Assembly: GCA_902566705.1 (NCBI GenBank)
Contig: CACFJT010000011.1
Location: 1-40,239 of the forward strand
Direction of reading: 5' to 3'
Origin: an uncultured Pelagibacteraceae bacterium
Lineage (GTDB): Bacteria > Pseudomonadota > Alphaproteobacteria > Pelagibacterales > Pelagibacteraceae
Length of the DNA: 40,239 nucleotides
The translations under genes and the position numbers were made by a program. Shown in pieces: positions 1 to 10,947 of the stretch. A model generated the notes under the pieces. The model saw only the letters and a list, made by a program, of their open reading frames with translations, was not told the origin of the DNA and made no database searches. Every line of letters starts with the position of its first letter. Positions within the stretch are counted from its first letter, which is position 1.

Positions 1-355
1 TTATAAATATAATTTCTTGTAAAATCCCACTAATTTTTTTTTTATTAATTAGTAGGTCATTTGGTTTTTTAAATAGAATTTTTTTTTTTGTATATAAAGA
101 GAGCAATTTTTTAACTAAAAGACAATTTATCTTAGTTATAGTATTAATAGATAAATTTGTTTTATTTAATACGTTGAAAAAAGAAATAAATAAATTTCCT
201 TTTGAGGATATCCATTTTCTTCCATACTTTCCTCTTCCATTTATTTGTATTTCAGCAACAATCATACCTAAGTTGTATTTATTTTCTTTAATAATTCTAA
301 TCGCAGTATTGTTTGTACTTTTAACTTTTTTAAATTTGAATTTTTTAAATTTCAT
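1..355 (-). CDS. birA: Biotin--protein ligase (BirA), N-terminal part, cut by window start
   Basis: Biotin protein ligase activates biotin with ATP and attaches it to carrier proteins such as the acetyl-CoA carboxylase BCCP, in the cytoplasm. About 118 residues are visible. They carry the biotinyl-AMP binding segment GRGKYGRKWISSKGN near residues 40-54 and the PNDLL/KISGIL pair near residues 97-112, both hallmarks of the family. There is no N-terminal helix-turn-helix, so this is a ligase-only (group I) form, not a repressor. The start codon ATG at 355 overlaps the last base of the nuoN stop (TAATG), which indicates translational coupling to the nuo operon. The usual KWPND motif reads KKPND here. 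The C-terminus lies outside the window. Confidence 0.85.
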   Translation of the reverse strand, partial: MKFKKFKFKKVKSTNNTAIRIIKENKYNLGMIVAEIQINGRGKYGRKWISSKGNLFISFFNVLNKTNLSINTITKINCLLVKKLLSLYTKKKILFKKPNDLLINKKKISGILQEIIFI

Positions 356-1773
356 TAAATAATATTAATTCTTGAAACAACTTCAATTAACTGACTTGGG
401 AATATGAAGTATAAAAGGATTAATATAGTTGAAACTGTCAGTGAAAATTTTAGCCATAAGCTATGGTCTGTATCGTATTTATCTTTTTCTTTATCAAAAT
501 ACATAATTTTTATAATTCTCAGATAATAAAAGGCTGCAACTACAGTTGATAATAAACCTACTATCGCTAAGAAATACATTGATTGTTCCAATACTGCTTT
601 AAAAACATAAAATTTTGCAAAGAAACCAGCTAGGGGTGGTATGCCTGCTAAAGAAAATAGTATTAACAACATACATAAAGACAACAATGGATGATTTTTT
701 GATAATCCTGAGAGATCATTAATATCTTCATAATATTGATCTTTTCTTCTTAACATTAAGAGACATGAAAAAAGAGCTAAATTCATAACAACATAAATGG
801 AAATATAAATTATCGAACTTTGAATTCCTTCGTTTGATGCTGTAGCTAATCCAGCTAATGTATAACCAATGTGTCCTATAGAACTATAAGCAATAAGTCT
901 TTTAATATTAGTTTGACCTATGGCAGCAACTGCTCCGAAGACCATAGATGCTATGGATAAAAAAACTATTATCATTTGCCATTGATCAATTAAATTTAAA
1001 AAAGGAACATATAAAAATCTAATAAATACAGTCAAAGCAGCTATTTTTGGTACTATTGTAAAAAACAAAGTTACAGTTGTTGGAGATCCTTCGTAAACAT
1101 CAGGTGCCCACATATGAAATGGAACTGCAGAAATTTTGAATGCTAAACCAACTAATATGAAAACAATACCAAAAGTTAAAACATATTCCTCAGAATTTAG
1201 TTGACTTGATATTGTATCAAAATTAGTGGAACCTGAAAAACCATAAACTAAAGAGCATCCATATAATAACAGTCCTGATGATAATGCACTTAAAACAAAA
1301 TATTTCAAACCAGCTTCTGATGATTTTAATTGATCCCTGTTATATGTAGCTAAAACATAAAGAGCTAATGATTGTAATTCTAAGCCCATATAAAAAACAA
1401 TTAAATCATTTGAGCTAATCATTACCATCATTCCAAGAATAGAACTCAAAATAAGAATTGGATATTCAATATTATATATTTTAAATGTTTTTAAATAAGT
1501 TGATGAAATTACTAATACTAAAAAACCTCCAATTAAGGTTATAATTTTCATCAGAGAGGACATACTATCAATAACAACACTTTCATTGAACAAAGTTTCT
1601 CTAGTTACAGAAAAAGTTTCATTAATTGTTATTATTATTGTAATTAAAATTGCAAACAAAGATAAATTGAAAGTAATTTTAGAACTGTCATTTTTAAACA
1701 CGCCTAAAATAAGTAGAAACATTATTGAAAGAGAAATAAAAATTTCAGGTAATATTAAATTTAAATTTTCCAT
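355..1773 (-). CDS. nuoN: NADH-quinone oxidoreductase subunit N
   Basis: Antiporter-like membrane subunit of respiratory complex I, part of the proton-pumping arm next to NuoM. The 472-residue protein is almost entirely hydrophobic, with about 14 predicted membrane helices, the normal length for NuoN. Family signatures include the segment around KISAVPFHMWAPDVYEGSP (about residues 213-231) and the LIAYSSIGHIGY stretch (about 292-303). It is the last of 14 consecutive nuo genes, one base after nuoM and overlapping birA by one base, so it is almost certainly expressed from the operon promoter upstream of nuoA. Confidence 0.96.
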   Translation of the reverse strand: MENLNLILPEIFISLSIMFLLILGVFKNDSSKITFNLSLFAILITIIITINETFSVTRETLFNESVVIDSMSSLMKIITLIGGFLVLVISSTYLKTFKIYNIEYPILILSSILGMMVMISSNDLIVFYMGLELQSLALYVLATYNRDQLKSSEAGLKYFVLSALSSGLLLYGCSLVYGFSGSTNFDTISSQLNSEEYVLTFGIVFILVGLAFKISAVPFHMWAPDVYEGSPTTVTLFFTIVPKIAALTVFIRFLYVPFLNLIDQWQMIIVFLSIASMVFGAVAAIGQTNIKRLIAYSSIGHIGYTLAGLATASNEGIQSSIIYISIYVVMNLALFSCLLMLRRKDQYYEDINDLSGLSKNHPLLSLCMLLILFSLAGIPPLAGFFAKFYVFKAVLEQSMYFLAIVGLLSTVVAAFYYLRIIKIMYFDKEKDKYDTDHSLWLKFSLTVSTILILLYFIFPSQLIEVVSRINII

Positions 1774-1774
1774 A

Positions 1775-3253
1775 TTATTTACTAGCTATATTTGTGTTAT
1801 GCATATTAATTAAATCAGTAACAGAAACTTCAATAGTGTTTATTAAAGGATCAGGATAAAAACCAAAAAATAAAATTGGTGCAGCTAAAGAAGATAAAAT
1901 AAAATATTCAGATTTATTTAAATCTAAAATTTTTTTAAGATCTTCATTAAGTAATTTTCCAAATACTACTCTTTTGTAAAGCCACAACATGTATGCGGCT
2001 CCTAAAATCACACCTATACTTGCTAAAACAGCTACTAAAAAATTATCTTTGAAAGCTCCCATTAATATTAAAAACTCACCAACAAAACCACTTGTTCCAG
2101 GTAAACCAAGAGATGCTAAAGCAAATAACATAAACAATATCGAATATTTTGGTATCACAGAAACTAGTCCACCATATGTACTTATCAATCTTGAATGCAT
2201 TCTGTCATAAACTACGCCAACAGTTAAAAATAATGCTGCTGAAACTAAGCCATGGCTTATCATTTGAATTATACTTCCTTCAATTCCTTGTTGTTGTAAA
2301 GTGAATATACCCAAAGTTACAAATCCCATATGCGCAACTGATGAGTAAGCAATTAACTTTTTCATATCTTCCTGCATTAAAGCAATCAGTGAAGTAAATA
2401 TGATTGCAATAACACTCAAGGTGTAAATTAATGGTGTAAATACCTCTGATGCAACCGGGAAAAGACCTAAAGAAAATCTTATAAAACCATATCCAGCCAT
2501 CTTTAACAAAATTGCAGCAAGTAATACAGATCCTGCTGTAGGAGCCTCAACGTGTGCATCAGGTAACCATGTATGAACAGGCCACATAGGTGTTTTAACT
2601 GCAAATGAACTAAAAAATGCTAACCATAATAGATTTTGATATTTAATATCAATACCAATTTCATATAGTTGAACCACGTCAGTTGTTCCTGTAATCCAAT
2701 AAATTGAAATTATTGCAACTAACATCAAAACAGAACCTAACAATGTGTATAAAAAGAATTTGAATGCCGAATAAACTCTTCTTGCCCCACCCCAAATACC
2801 AATAATTAAAAACATTGGGATTAATCCAGCTTCAAAAAATAAATAAAATATGACCAAATCAAGCGCAGAAAAAACACCAATCATAAAACTTTCCATAATT
2901 AGTATTGAAATTAAAAAATCTCTTAATCTATTTTTAACTGAGTTGTTTACAGATATAATACATAATGGTGTAATAAATGTTGTTAGTATAATAAACAAAA
3001 TTGAAATACCATCTACTCCAACTTTATAATTAATAAATCCTTTAATCCATGTTCTATCTTCTATAAATTGAAAAGTGGAAGTAGACTGATCAAAAGCAAT
3101 CCATAAGTAAATAGAAATTAAAAAATTAACAACTGTAGTGAATAAGGCTACGTATTTAATCGTAGAATTATCTCCTTTTTCTTTTATAAAAAATAAAAAT
3201 AGAGCTCCTATTGTTGGTAATAATATTAGAGATGAAAGAATAGGAAAATTCAT
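1775..3253 (-). CDS. nuoM: NADH-quinone oxidoreductase subunit M
   Basis: Second antiporter-like membrane subunit of complex I. It has 492 residues with roughly 14 hydrophobic segments, typical NuoM length. Diagnostic stretches are the FYLFFEAGLIPMFLIIGIWG region (about residues 135-154), containing the conserved membrane glutamate, and the KTPMWPVHTWLPDAHVEAPT region, containing the conserved lysine and histidine of the ion path. The gene starts one base inside the end of nuoL and ends one base before nuoN, in strict complex I order. Confidence 0.97.
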   Translation of the reverse strand: MNFPILSSLILLPTIGALFLFFIKEKGDNSTIKYVALFTTVVNFLISIYLWIAFDQSTSTFQFIEDRTWIKGFINYKVGVDGISILFIILTTFITPLCIISVNNSVKNRLRDFLISILIMESFMIGVFSALDLVIFYLFFEAGLIPMFLIIGIWGGARRVYSAFKFFLYTLLGSVLMLVAIISIYWITGTTDVVQLYEIGIDIKYQNLLWLAFFSSFAVKTPMWPVHTWLPDAHVEAPTAGSVLLAAILLKMAGYGFIRFSLGLFPVASEVFTPLIYTLSVIAIIFTSLIALMQEDMKKLIAYSSVAHMGFVTLGIFTLQQQGIEGSIIQMISHGLVSAALFLTVGVVYDRMHSRLISTYGGLVSVIPKYSILFMLFALASLGLPGTSGFVGEFLILMGAFKDNFLVAVLASIGVILGAAYMLWLYKRVVFGKLLNEDLKKILDLNKSEYFILSSLAAPILFFGFYPDPLINTIEVSVTDLINMHNTNIASK

Positions 3254-5163
3254 TATTTAATTATTAAAAAAGTTAGTAAAGCTGAGAAACCTAATAACAT
3301 TACAAATGCATATTGATAAATAAAACCACTTTGAAATTTAGTTGCTTTAATTGAACATTTTTTAATCAAAGAAGAAATTCCATCAGGACCAAAACCGTCG
3401 ATTATAGTTCCATCACAAAATTTCCACAAAAATAATCCTAGTTTTTTTGAAAATTTAATAAACAATACATGATACAACTCATCAAAGTACCATTTGTTCA
3501 CTAAAAAATTATATAAAGGTTTATTCATAGAAACTATAGAATTAGGTAATTCTTTGTTTTTAACAAATAAGTAATAAGCAATTGGAATAGACAATAAAAC
3601 CAAACAAGGTGTTAAAAGCAAAAACCATAAAGGTGGATGTTCAATGCTTAAAGGCTCTAAAAACATTATAGACTCTGCCCAGAATAAATTATTACTGTGA
3701 CCAATAAAGAGTCCTTTAAATAGAAAACCAGCAAATACTGCTCCAATTGATAAGATAAACAAAGGAACAAGCATTACTAGTGGAGACTCATGTGTTTCCT
3801 CTATCTTGACCTCTTTATTATTATACTCTCCATGAAAAGTTTTAAAGATTAATCTCCATGAATAAATAGATGTTAAAAATGCAGTAATTATTCCAATTCC
3901 AGCTGCATAATAACCAGTAGTATTACCTTTTAAATACGCAAATTCTATAATTGCATCTTTAGAATAAAATCCTGATAAAAATGGAAAACCTGTTAAAGCA
4001 AGTGTTCCAATAATCATTAAAGCATAGGTGTATGGTAACTTTTTCCATACACCACCCATATTATTTATATTTTGCTCATCTTTAAATGCGTGAATTACTG
4101 AACCAGACCCTAAAAATAATAAAGCTTTAAAAAATGCGTGAGTAAATAAGTGAAACATAGCAACATTGTATGCACCTACTCCAGCTGCAAAAAACATATA
4201 ACCAAGTTGACTACATGTAGAGTAAGCAATGATTTTTTTTATATCTGTTTGAACTAGAGCGACAGTTGCTGCAAAGAATGCCGTAGTCATTCCAACAATA
4301 GTTATAAAATTAAGTATCAAAGGTGAATATTCATAAATTGGTGAACACCTTACTACTAAGAAAACACCAGCTGTTACCATCGTTGCTGCATGAATTAATG
4401 CAGAAACTGGAGTTGGACCTTCCATCGCATCAGGTAACCAAGTATGTAGCAAGATCTGTGCAGATTTACCCATTGCTCCAATAAATAAAAGTAAACAAAT
4501 TAAATCTATTGCTTTAACTTCAAAACCCAAAAAAGATAAATTTTTATCTACAACTGTTGGAATTTGTTGAAAAACTTCTGAGTAATTAACAGTGCCAAAC
4601 AAATAAAATATTAAGAAAATTCCTAAAGCAAAACCAAAATCACCTACTCTATTTACGACGAATGCTTTTATTGCTGCAGCATTTGCACTTTCTTTTTTGA
4701 ACCAAAAACCAATTAATAAATAGGAACATAAACCAACACCTTCCCAACCAAAAAATAATTGTATAAAATTATCTGAAGTAACAAGCATCAACATCGAAAA
4801 TGTGAACAATGATAAATAAGCCATAAATCTTGGTTTATGAGGGTCATGAGACATGTAACCAATTGAATAAATGTGAACTAAAGCAGAAACTGAGGTTACA
4901 ACTACCAACATCACAGCTGATAATGGATCAATTAACATTGACCAATTTACATCAAGTGACCCAGAGCTTATCCAAGTAGCAATTACAATATTTTCTTCAT
5001 ACTGATTTACGATTACTTGAAAAAGAACAAAAATTGATAAGAGAGCTGAAATTGAAACAAGTACGCTAGTTAGTAATTCAGAATTTCTATCGCCAATATA
5101 TTTTCCAAAAAAACCTGAAATAATTGATGCAATAAGTGGAAGAAATATAATTGACAGTTCCAT
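3253..5163 (-). CDS. nuoL: NADH-quinone oxidoreductase subunit L
   Basis: Largest antiporter-like membrane subunit of complex I, at the distal tip of the membrane arm and carrying the long lateral helix. The 636-residue length is typical. Visible signatures are the FFGWEGVGLCSYLLIGFW motif (about residues 137-154), the LLHTWLPDAMEGPTPVSALI motif (about 238-257), and the THAFFKALLFLGSGSVIHA stretch with a conserved lysine. The C-terminal ~130 residues contain the helical extension that in other bacteria anchors neighbouring subunits. The stop overlaps the nuoM start by one base; two bases separate it from nuoK. Confidence 0.97.
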   Translation of the reverse strand: MELSIIFLPLIASIISGFFGKYIGDRNSELLTSVLVSISALLSIFVLFQVIVNQYEENIVIATWISSGSLDVNWSMLIDPLSAVMLVVVTSVSALVHIYSIGYMSHDPHKPRFMAYLSLFTFSMLMLVTSDNFIQLFFGWEGVGLCSYLLIGFWFKKESANAAAIKAFVVNRVGDFGFALGIFLIFYLFGTVNYSEVFQQIPTVVDKNLSFLGFEVKAIDLICLLLFIGAMGKSAQILLHTWLPDAMEGPTPVSALIHAATMVTAGVFLVVRCSPIYEYSPLILNFITIVGMTTAFFAATVALVQTDIKKIIAYSTCSQLGYMFFAAGVGAYNVAMFHLFTHAFFKALLFLGSGSVIHAFKDEQNINNMGGVWKKLPYTYALMIIGTLALTGFPFLSGFYSKDAIIEFAYLKGNTTGYYAAGIGIITAFLTSIYSWRLIFKTFHGEYNNKEVKIEETHESPLVMLVPLFILSIGAVFAGFLFKGLFIGHSNNLFWAESIMFLEPLSIEHPPLWFLLLTPCLVLLSIPIAYYLFVKNKELPNSIVSMNKPLYNFLVNKWYFDELYHVLFIKFSKKLGLFLWKFCDGTIIDGFGPDGISSLIKKCSIKATKFQSGFIYQYAFVMLLGFSALLTFLIIK

Positions 5164-5165
5164 GA

Positions 5166-5477
5166 TTATCCTTTCAACTTATCAATTTCTTCAACTCGTA
5201 TTGTTCCAGAATTTCTGAAATATACGACTATAATTGCTAGTCCAATTGCTGCTTCTGCGGCCGCGACTGTAAGAATAAATAAAGTAAAGACTTGTCCTGC
5301 CAAATCACCTAAAAAAATTGAAAAAGCAACTAAATTTATATTTACAGCCAGCAATATTAATTCGATGCTCATTAATATAACTATTATGTTCTTTCTATTA
5401 AGGAAAATACCAATAACACCGATTGAGAAAATCACTGCTCCTAAAGTTAAATAATGGCCTAATCCTATCTCAGTCAT
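5166..5477 (-). CDS. nuoK: NADH-quinone oxidoreductase subunit K
   Basis: Small membrane subunit of complex I (103 residues, the standard size, three helices). It contains the conserved membrane glutamates, one in the [11 protein letters not shown] segment (about residues 36-46) and one in the [11 protein letters not shown] segment (about 72-82), both part of the proton channel near NuoJ and NuoN. Its start overlaps the end of nuoJ by 8 bases, and nuoL follows two bases after its stop, consistent with coupled translation. Confidence 0.97.
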   Translation of the reverse strand: MTEIGLGHYLTLGAVIFSIGVIGIFLNRKNIIVILMSIELILLAVNINLVAFSIFLGDLAGQVFTLFILTVAAAEAAIGLAIIVVYFRNSGTIRVEEIDKLKG

Positions 5478-6102
5478 CTATTTTAACCCCTTTATTGCTT
5501 TGAACCTCTAGCACCTCAACACCTTCATTTCTTTCTCTAGATATTTGCCTTATATAGCTTTGTCTTTTAACACCAGATCGTTGTCTAAATGTTAAAACAA
5601 TTGCGCCAACCATAGCTACTAAAAGGATCATGCCACTTATTTGAAACACATGAATATAGTCAGTATATAAAACCTGACCTAATGAATGTGTGTTACTTAC
5701 ACTGGTTTGAGATAGAGAATTATTAACATCAAATAAATCTGGTTTATACTTCCAACCACCAATTACTATTATAATTTCAACAAAAATTAGAGTGCTAATT
5801 ACCAGACCTATTGGAATATGTTTTGAACTATCTTTTGCAGCAAACCATTGATTTTTTTGCTGGGCTACGTTTAACATCATAACAACAAATAAAAACAGAA
5901 CTGCCACAGCCCCAACATAAACAATTAGCATTATCATTCCCAAAAATTCAGCACCAATCATAATGAAAAGACAAGAAATACTTATAAAATCAAGGATTAA
6001 GAAAAATACTGAATGAACAGTATTTTTAGAAGCGGTAACCATTATAGCTGAAACAACGGCAATTATAGAAAAAGTATAAAAGAAAATAGCATGTGCAATC
6101 AT
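5470..6102 (-). CDS. nuoJ: NADH-quinone oxidoreductase subunit J
   Basis: Membrane subunit of complex I next to NuoA and NuoK. It has 210 residues with five hydrophobic segments; the [20 protein letters not shown] segment (about residues 53-72) is the family signature containing the third-helix pi-bulge region. The C-terminal ~40 residues are polar and charged ([13 protein letters not shown] and onward) and would extend to the cytoplasmic or periplasmic surface, as in other alphaproteobacteria. The start lies two bases after nuoI, and the end overlaps nuoK by 8 bases. Confidence 0.96.
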   Translation of the reverse strand: MIAHAIFFYTFSIIAVVSAIMVTASKNTVHSVFFLILDFISISCLFIMIGAEFLGMIMLIVYVGAVAVLFLFVVMMLNVAQQKNQWFAAKDSSKHIPIGLVISTLIFVEIIIVIGGWKYKPDLFDVNNSLSQTSVSNTHSLGQVLYTDYIHVFQISGMILLVAMVGAIVLTFRQRSGVKRQSYIRQISRERNEGVEVLEVQSNKGVKIDD

Positions 6103-6104
6103 TT

Positions 6105-6590
6105 TTATCTATGAATATTGTCAGCTTTAATATTAGCGTCCAAAACATTCTCCCATCTATCTCCATTATCTAACAATTTTTCTTTTGTGTAATATAGCTC
6201 TTCTCTTGTTTCTGTAGAAAATTCAAAATTAGGACCTTGAACAATTGCATCAACTGGACAAGATTCTTCACAAAGACCACAATATATGCATTTCATCATG
6301 TCTATGTCATATCGGGTTGTTTTTCTACTACCATCTTCTCGTTGTGCAGATTCAATTGTAATAGCTTGTGCGGGACACACGGCTTCGCATAACTTGCATG
6401 CTATACATCTTTCTTCACCGTTTGGATATCTTCTTAAAGCATGTTCGCCTCTGAATCTCGGACTTAATTTACCCTTTTCAAAAGGGTAATTTATTGTTTT
6501 TTTTGGTTTAAAAAATTCTTTAATAGCCATAAATAAACCTCCAAGGAAATCAGCCATAAATATAGTTTTTAAAAATCTAGAAATATTCAT
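6105..6590 (-). CDS. nuoI: NADH-quinone oxidoreductase subunit I, 2x[4Fe-4S]
   Basis: Peripheral-arm subunit that relays electrons through clusters N6a and N6b towards NuoB. The 161-residue protein carries two classic CxxCxxCxxxCP ferredoxin motifs: Cys62/65/68/72 and Cys101/104/107/111. Length and the [18 protein letters not shown] lead-in (about residues 46-62) match the alphaproteobacterial and mitochondrial TYKY subunit. It sits between nuoH (2-base gap) and nuoJ (2-base gap). Confidence 0.97.
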   Translation of the reverse strand: MNISRFLKTIFMADFLGGLFMAIKEFFKPKKTINYPFEKGKLSPRFRGEHALRRYPNGEERCIACKLCEAVCPAQAITIESAQREDGSRKTTRYDIDMMKCIYCGLCEESCPVDAIVQGPNFEFSTETREELYYTKEKLLDNGDRWENVLDANIKADNIHR

Positions 6591-6592
6591 AA

Positions 6593-7591
6593 TTAGTTCA
6601 CAGGTAAAAGATTAAAATAAAATAAATAACTTGCAGTAAGTACTACCCAAATTAAAGAAAAAGGAAGAAACACTTTCCAACCTAGTCTCATAAGTTGATC
6701 ATATCTATATCTTGGAACAATAGCTTTAACTAAAGCAAATAAAAAAAATAAAAGTAATATTTTAAAAATAAACCATATTGGTCCAGGTATCAATGTGAAT
6801 GGATATAATTCAATAGGTGATAACCAACCACCTAAAAATAATATCGCACCCATTGCACACATTAATAAAATGTTTGCATATTCGCCTAACCAAAACATTG
6901 CATACATCATGCCAGAATATTCAGTTTGATATCCAGCAACTAATTCCGCCTCTGCCTCTGGTAAATCAAAAGGAGGTCTATTTGTTTCAGCCAGAGCTGA
7001 AATAAAAAAAATTACAAACATTGGAAATAATGGAATTACAAACCATACATTTTGTTGAGCAATAACAATGTCATTTAAATTAAGTGAGCCAACACATAAT
7101 AATACGTTTATTATAATTACTCCAATAGACACCTCATAAGATACCATTTGAGCCGCAGACCGAATTGCTCCAAGAAAAGGATATTTGGAATTTGAGGCCC
7201 AACCGCCCATTATAATTCCGTATACGCCTAATGATGAAACTGCAAATAAGTAAAGAATTCCAACATTTATATCCGCTAATACTTGAGTTGCGCTAAATGG
7301 AATTACTGCCCAAGCTATTAGGGCTAATGTCATTGTTACTATTGGAGCTAATATAAATATAACTTTATTTGAACTTGAAGGAATAATCATTTCCTTAAAG
7401 ATATATTTTAAAGCATCAGCCAAAGACTGTAATAACCCAAAAGGGCCAACCACATTTGGTCCTTGTCGCTTTTGTACAAAAGCCCAAATTCTCCTATCAA
7501 GCCAAACAATCATCGCCACAGACACTAGAACCGGAACTAATAAAAATAATATTTTATATACTTCATCGAAAACAATATTCAGGTATTCCAT
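6593..7591 (-). CDS. nuoH: NADH-quinone oxidoreductase subunit H
   Basis: Membrane subunit that forms the quinone-access chamber at the junction of the two complex I arms. It has 332 residues and eight or so helices. Signatures are the [20 protein letters not shown] segment (about residues 33-52) and the charged loop [20 protein letters not shown] (about 202-221), rich in the conserved glutamates that line the quinone cavity. Gaps to nuoG and nuoI are one and two bases. Confidence 0.97.
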   Translation of the reverse strand: MEYLNIVFDEVYKILFLLVPVLVSVAMIVWLDRRIWAFVQKRQGPNVVGPFGLLQSLADALKYIFKEMIIPSSSNKVIFILAPIVTMTLALIAWAVIPFSATQVLADINVGILYLFAVSSLGVYGIIMGGWASNSKYPFLGAIRSAAQMVSYEVSIGVIIINVLLCVGSLNLNDIVIAQQNVWFVIPLFPMFVIFFISALAETNRPPFDLPEAEAELVAGYQTEYSGMMYAMFWLGEYANILLMCAMGAILFLGGWLSPIELYPFTLIPGPIWFIFKILLLFFLFALVKAIVPRYRYDQLMRLGWKVFLPFSLIWVVLTASYLFYFNLLPVN

Positions 7592-7592
7592 G

Positions 7593-9623
7593 CTAACCTT
7601 CTGTGCCTGTAGATTTAAAATTTAGTTTTGAATTATTACATTCAATCATAGTCTTCGAGCATCTTGCAATGATATTTGAAAAATAATATGGTTTTAGATC
7701 TACAGTTAATTTTTCGGCATTAAAATCTTTTACAATCTTTTTTTTGTATTCTTTACTTTGTTTTTCTTTTTGAAGACTGAGGTAATTGAACATGCTACTT
7801 TCTAGTTCTTCTTTGTCATTAAATAATTTTCTATTGTTCATAAATTCAGCAATTTCATTAATTATTTGCCAATCCTCTTTAGCTTCTCCTGGTGGGTAAG
7901 ATGCTTTATAAGCTTTCTGAACCTTTCCCTCAATGTTAGTATAGTATCCGTCTTGCTCTGTATAAGCTGATCCAGGTAATATAATATCTGCAATTTCAGC
8001 TCCTTTATCCCCATGACTACCTTGATAAATTACAAATTCATCTTTTTTAACAAAATCTAAATTATCTTGACCAACTAAATAAACAATATCAAATTTATTG
8101 GACTTTAAATTATTTAGTAAATTATTTTCATTATTAATTAAACCAAGATCAAAATTTCCAACTGTAGCAGCATCACAAGAAAGTATGTTTACAGGATTCC
8201 ATTGCTCAGAAAATTTTTTATTAAGTTTTAAAAATTCTACTATTTTTTCATACAAAAACTCTGCTGAATTTAGTCTTAGAAATGACTCTCCAAGTATAAT
8301 CATAGGTTTTTTTGAGTCTGAAATAATTTTAGATAAATCATCTGTACCTTCAAAAATATTTTTTAGTGTTTGGGTATTTCCATCTAAACTCTTGTAAGGA
8401 TATGTTAAATCACCATTATCATTTAAAGATAAAATTTTAGTATTTTTGTTTAAATGAGATTTTCTTATTCTAGCATTTAAAATAGTTGCCTCATATCTTG
8501 GGTTAGTACCTATTAAAAATATTAAATCTGCTTCTTCTATTCCATTAATAGATGCATTAAATATATAATTTTCTCTTATGGAAACATCTACAAATCTATT
8601 GTCTGCTCTTGACTCATAGTTCTTTGTATCAAGTGTTCTCTCAAAAAATTCTTTAAATATATAGCTAGTTTCCATGTTGGTTAAATCGCCAACAAATCCA
8701 CAAATTTTTTCTTTTGTTGTATTTTCAAATTTAGATTTAATTATTTTATAGACTTCGTTCCACGAAGCTTTTTCAAATTTTTTGTTATATTTAATAAATG
8801 GAGTATCTAATCGTTGATGAAGAAGTCCATCACATGCATATCTAGTTTTATCAGAAATCCACTCTTCATTTATATCCTCATTAATGATTGGTAAAACTCT
8901 CTTTACCTCCCAGTCATAAGTATCTACTCTTATATTAGAACCGACCGCATCCATTACGTCAATTGTCTCTGTTTTTTTTAATTCCCAAGGTCTAGCCTCA
9001 AATACATAAGGTTTAGAAGTTAGAGCTCCTACTGGACAAAGGTCGACTACATTTGCCGATAGTTCTGATTGCATTGATTGTTCAAGATACGTGGTGATTT
9101 GCATATCTTCACCTCTACCTATAGCTCCCAGTTCAGGTACACCCGCAACTTCAGTTGCAAATCGTACACATCTTGTGCAATGTATACATCTTGTCATCTG
9201 GGTCTTTATTAATGGTCCCATATTTTTTTCAGGAACTAATCTTTTGTTTTCTTTAAATCTTGATTTGTCTACACCATAGTACATAGATTGGTCTTGTAGA
9301 TCACATTCACCACCTTGATCACATACGGGACAGTCTAAAGGATGGTTGGCCAATAAAAATTCCATCACACCTTTTCTTGCTTTTTCAACAAATTCAGTAT
9401 TTGTTTTTATACTCATCCCTTCAGCTGCTGGCATAGCACATGAAGCAATCGGTTTAGGCGATTTTTCCATCTCCACTAAACACATTCTGCAATTACCGGC
9501 TATAGATAATTTTTCATGATAACAAAATCTTGGAATTTCTACTCCAGCTTTTTCACATGCTTGTAGTACCGTTAAACCCTCTTCTACTTCAACATCAATA
9601 TCGTTAACTTTTAATTTAAGCAT
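7593..9623 (-). CDS. nuoG: NADH-quinone oxidoreductase subunit G (75-kDa type)
   Basis: Iron-sulfur subunit of the complex I peripheral arm. The N-terminal 2Fe-2S domain has Cys34, Cys45, Cys48 and Cys62 (N1b). Next come the His-coordinated N5 motif (His94, Cys98, Cys101, Cys107) and the N4 motif (Cys146, Cys149, Cys152, Cys196). The rest is a molybdopterin-oxidoreductase-like domain that in complex I no longer binds a cofactor. At 676 residues it matches the alphaproteobacterial and mitochondrial form; no extra N7 cluster motif was seen. Its start overlaps nuoF by 8 bases. Confidence 0.97.
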   Translation of the reverse strand: MLKLKVNDIDVEVEEGLTVLQACEKAGVEIPRFCYHEKLSIAGNCRMCLVEMEKSPKPIASCAMPAAEGMSIKTNTEFVEKARKGVMEFLLANHPLDCPVCDQGGECDLQDQSMYYGVDKSRFKENKRLVPEKNMGPLIKTQMTRCIHCTRCVRFATEVAGVPELGAIGRGEDMQITTYLEQSMQSELSANVVDLCPVGALTSKPYVFEARPWELKKTETIDVMDAVGSNIRVDTYDWEVKRVLPIINEDINEEWISDKTRYACDGLLHQRLDTPFIKYNKKFEKASWNEVYKIIKSKFENTTKEKICGFVGDLTNMETSYIFKEFFERTLDTKNYESRADNRFVDVSIRENYIFNASINGIEEADLIFLIGTNPRYEATILNARIRKSHLNKNTKILSLNDNGDLTYPYKSLDGNTQTLKNIFEGTDDLSKIISDSKKPMIILGESFLRLNSAEFLYEKIVEFLKLNKKFSEQWNPVNILSCDAATVGNFDLGLINNENNLLNNLKSNKFDIVYLVGQDNLDFVKKDEFVIYQGSHGDKGAEIADIILPGSAYTEQDGYYTNIEGKVQKAYKASYPPGEAKEDWQIINEIAEFMNNRKLFNDKEELESSMFNYLSLQKEKQSKEYKKKIVKDFNAEKLTVDLKPYYFSNIIARCSKTMIECNNSKLNFKSTGTEG

Positions 9624-10947
9624 TTTTTTTATCCAATAAGTGTTGGTCCACTAAATAAGGAATATTATTTTTTTTCTGAACAATAGGATCCAAATTATTT
9701 CGCTTCTCTATTTCTTTTTTAAAATGTCTTAAAAGCCCTTGAACAGGCCATGAAGAACCTTCTCCAAAAGCACATATTGTATGTCCTGCAATTTGATTAG
9801 TAACATCACCTAACATGTCAACCTCATCTTTAGTTGCATCACCGTTTGCCATTCTTTCGAGCATTCTCCACATCCAACCAGATCCTTCTCTACAAGGCGT
9901 ACATTGACCACAGCTTTCGTGTTTATAAAACCTTGCAATTCTAGCCATACATTTAATGATATCTTGGTCCTTATTAATCACAACAATACCAGCTGTTCCT
10001 AAACCACTTTTTTCTGCCATAAGAGAGTCAAAATCCATAGTCAATGTCTCACATTTTTCTTTTGGAATTAATGGCATTGACGAACCTCCTGGAATAACTG
10101 CTTGCAAGTTATCCCATCCCCCGATAACACCTCCAGCATGAACCTCTATTAACTCTTTTAATGGGATATTCATTTCCTCCTCAACGTTACACGGTGTATT
10201 TACATTTCCTGATATACAAAATATTTTAGTACCAGTATTTTTTTCTCTTCCAAGAGAGGCAAACCATTTTCCACCTTTTCTAAGAATTGTTGGGACAACA
10301 GCTATAGTTTCCACATTGTTTATAATAGTTGGACATCCATAAAGACCAATTAAAGCTGGGAATGGTGGTTTCAATCTAGGTTGCCCTTTTTTACCTTCTA
10401 TACTTTCTAATAATGCTGTTTCTTCTCCACAAATATAAGCTCCAGCACCATAATGAATATAAATATCTAAATCCCAACCGGTGCCAGCTGCATTTTCACC
10501 TAATAATTTTTTTTCATAGGCTTCATCAATAGCTGATTGAAGTTTTTGACCTTCAACGAAATATTCACCTCTAATATAGATATAACAAACATGCGCTTGA
10601 ACTGCGTATGATGCAATTAAACAACCTTCAATTAATTTATGCGGCTCAAATCTTAATATATCTCTATCTTTACAAGTGCCTGGTTCTGACTCATCACCAT
10701 TTATTACCAAATAGTGTGGTCTAGAACCTACTTCTTTGGGAGCAAAAGACCATTTTAAACCAGTTGGAAACCCTGCGCCACCTCTACCTCTAAGTTGAGA
10801 GACTTTAATTTCATTAATAATCCAATCTCTACCTTTATCAGTAATTTCTTTAGTGTTAATCCAATCACCTCTTTTTTGAGAGGAGGCAACGTCAGAACCC
10901 ATATCGTTATACAAATTTTTGAATATTCTATCCTGATCCTTAAGCAT
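9616..10947 (-). CDS. nuoF: NADH-quinone oxidoreductase subunit F (NADH/FMN site)
   Basis: NADH-oxidising flavoprotein of complex I, 443 residues. The FMN/NADH glycine-rich segment [13 protein letters not shown] is at about residues 54-66. The C-terminal N3 [4Fe-4S] motif is CGQCTPC (Cys346, 349, 352) with the fourth ligand Cys392 in HTICAFGEG. Length and motif spacing match the family. It overlaps nuoE by 8 bases and nuoG by 8 bases, so E, F and G are translationally linked, as expected for the dehydrogenase module. Confidence 0.97.
   Translation of the reverse strand: MLKDQDRIFKNLYNDMGSDVASSQKRGDWINTKEITDKGRDWIINEIKVSQLRGRGGAGFPTGLKWSFAPKEVGSRPHYLVINGDESEPGTCKDRDILRFEPHKLIEGCLIASYAVQAHVCYIYIRGEYFVEGQKLQSAIDEAYEKKLLGENAAGTGWDLDIYIHYGAGAYICGEETALLESIEGKKGQPRLKPPFPALIGLYGCPTIINNVETIAVVPTILRKGGKWFASLGREKNTGTKIFCISGNVNTPCNVEEEMNIPLKELIEVHAGGVIGGWDNLQAVIPGGSSMPLIPKEKCETLTMDFDSLMAEKSGLGTAGIVVINKDQDIIKCMARIARFYKHESCGQCTPCREGSGWMWRMLERMANGDATKDEVDMLGDVTNQIAGHTICAFGEGSSWPVQGLLRHFKKEIEKRNNLDPIVQKKNNIPYLVDQHLLDKKNA

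Noticed and set aside
174-362. Plus-strand open frame of 62 codons at the window start
   Set aside because: It is antisense to the birA coding sequence, which shows clear biotin ligase motifs on the minus strand.
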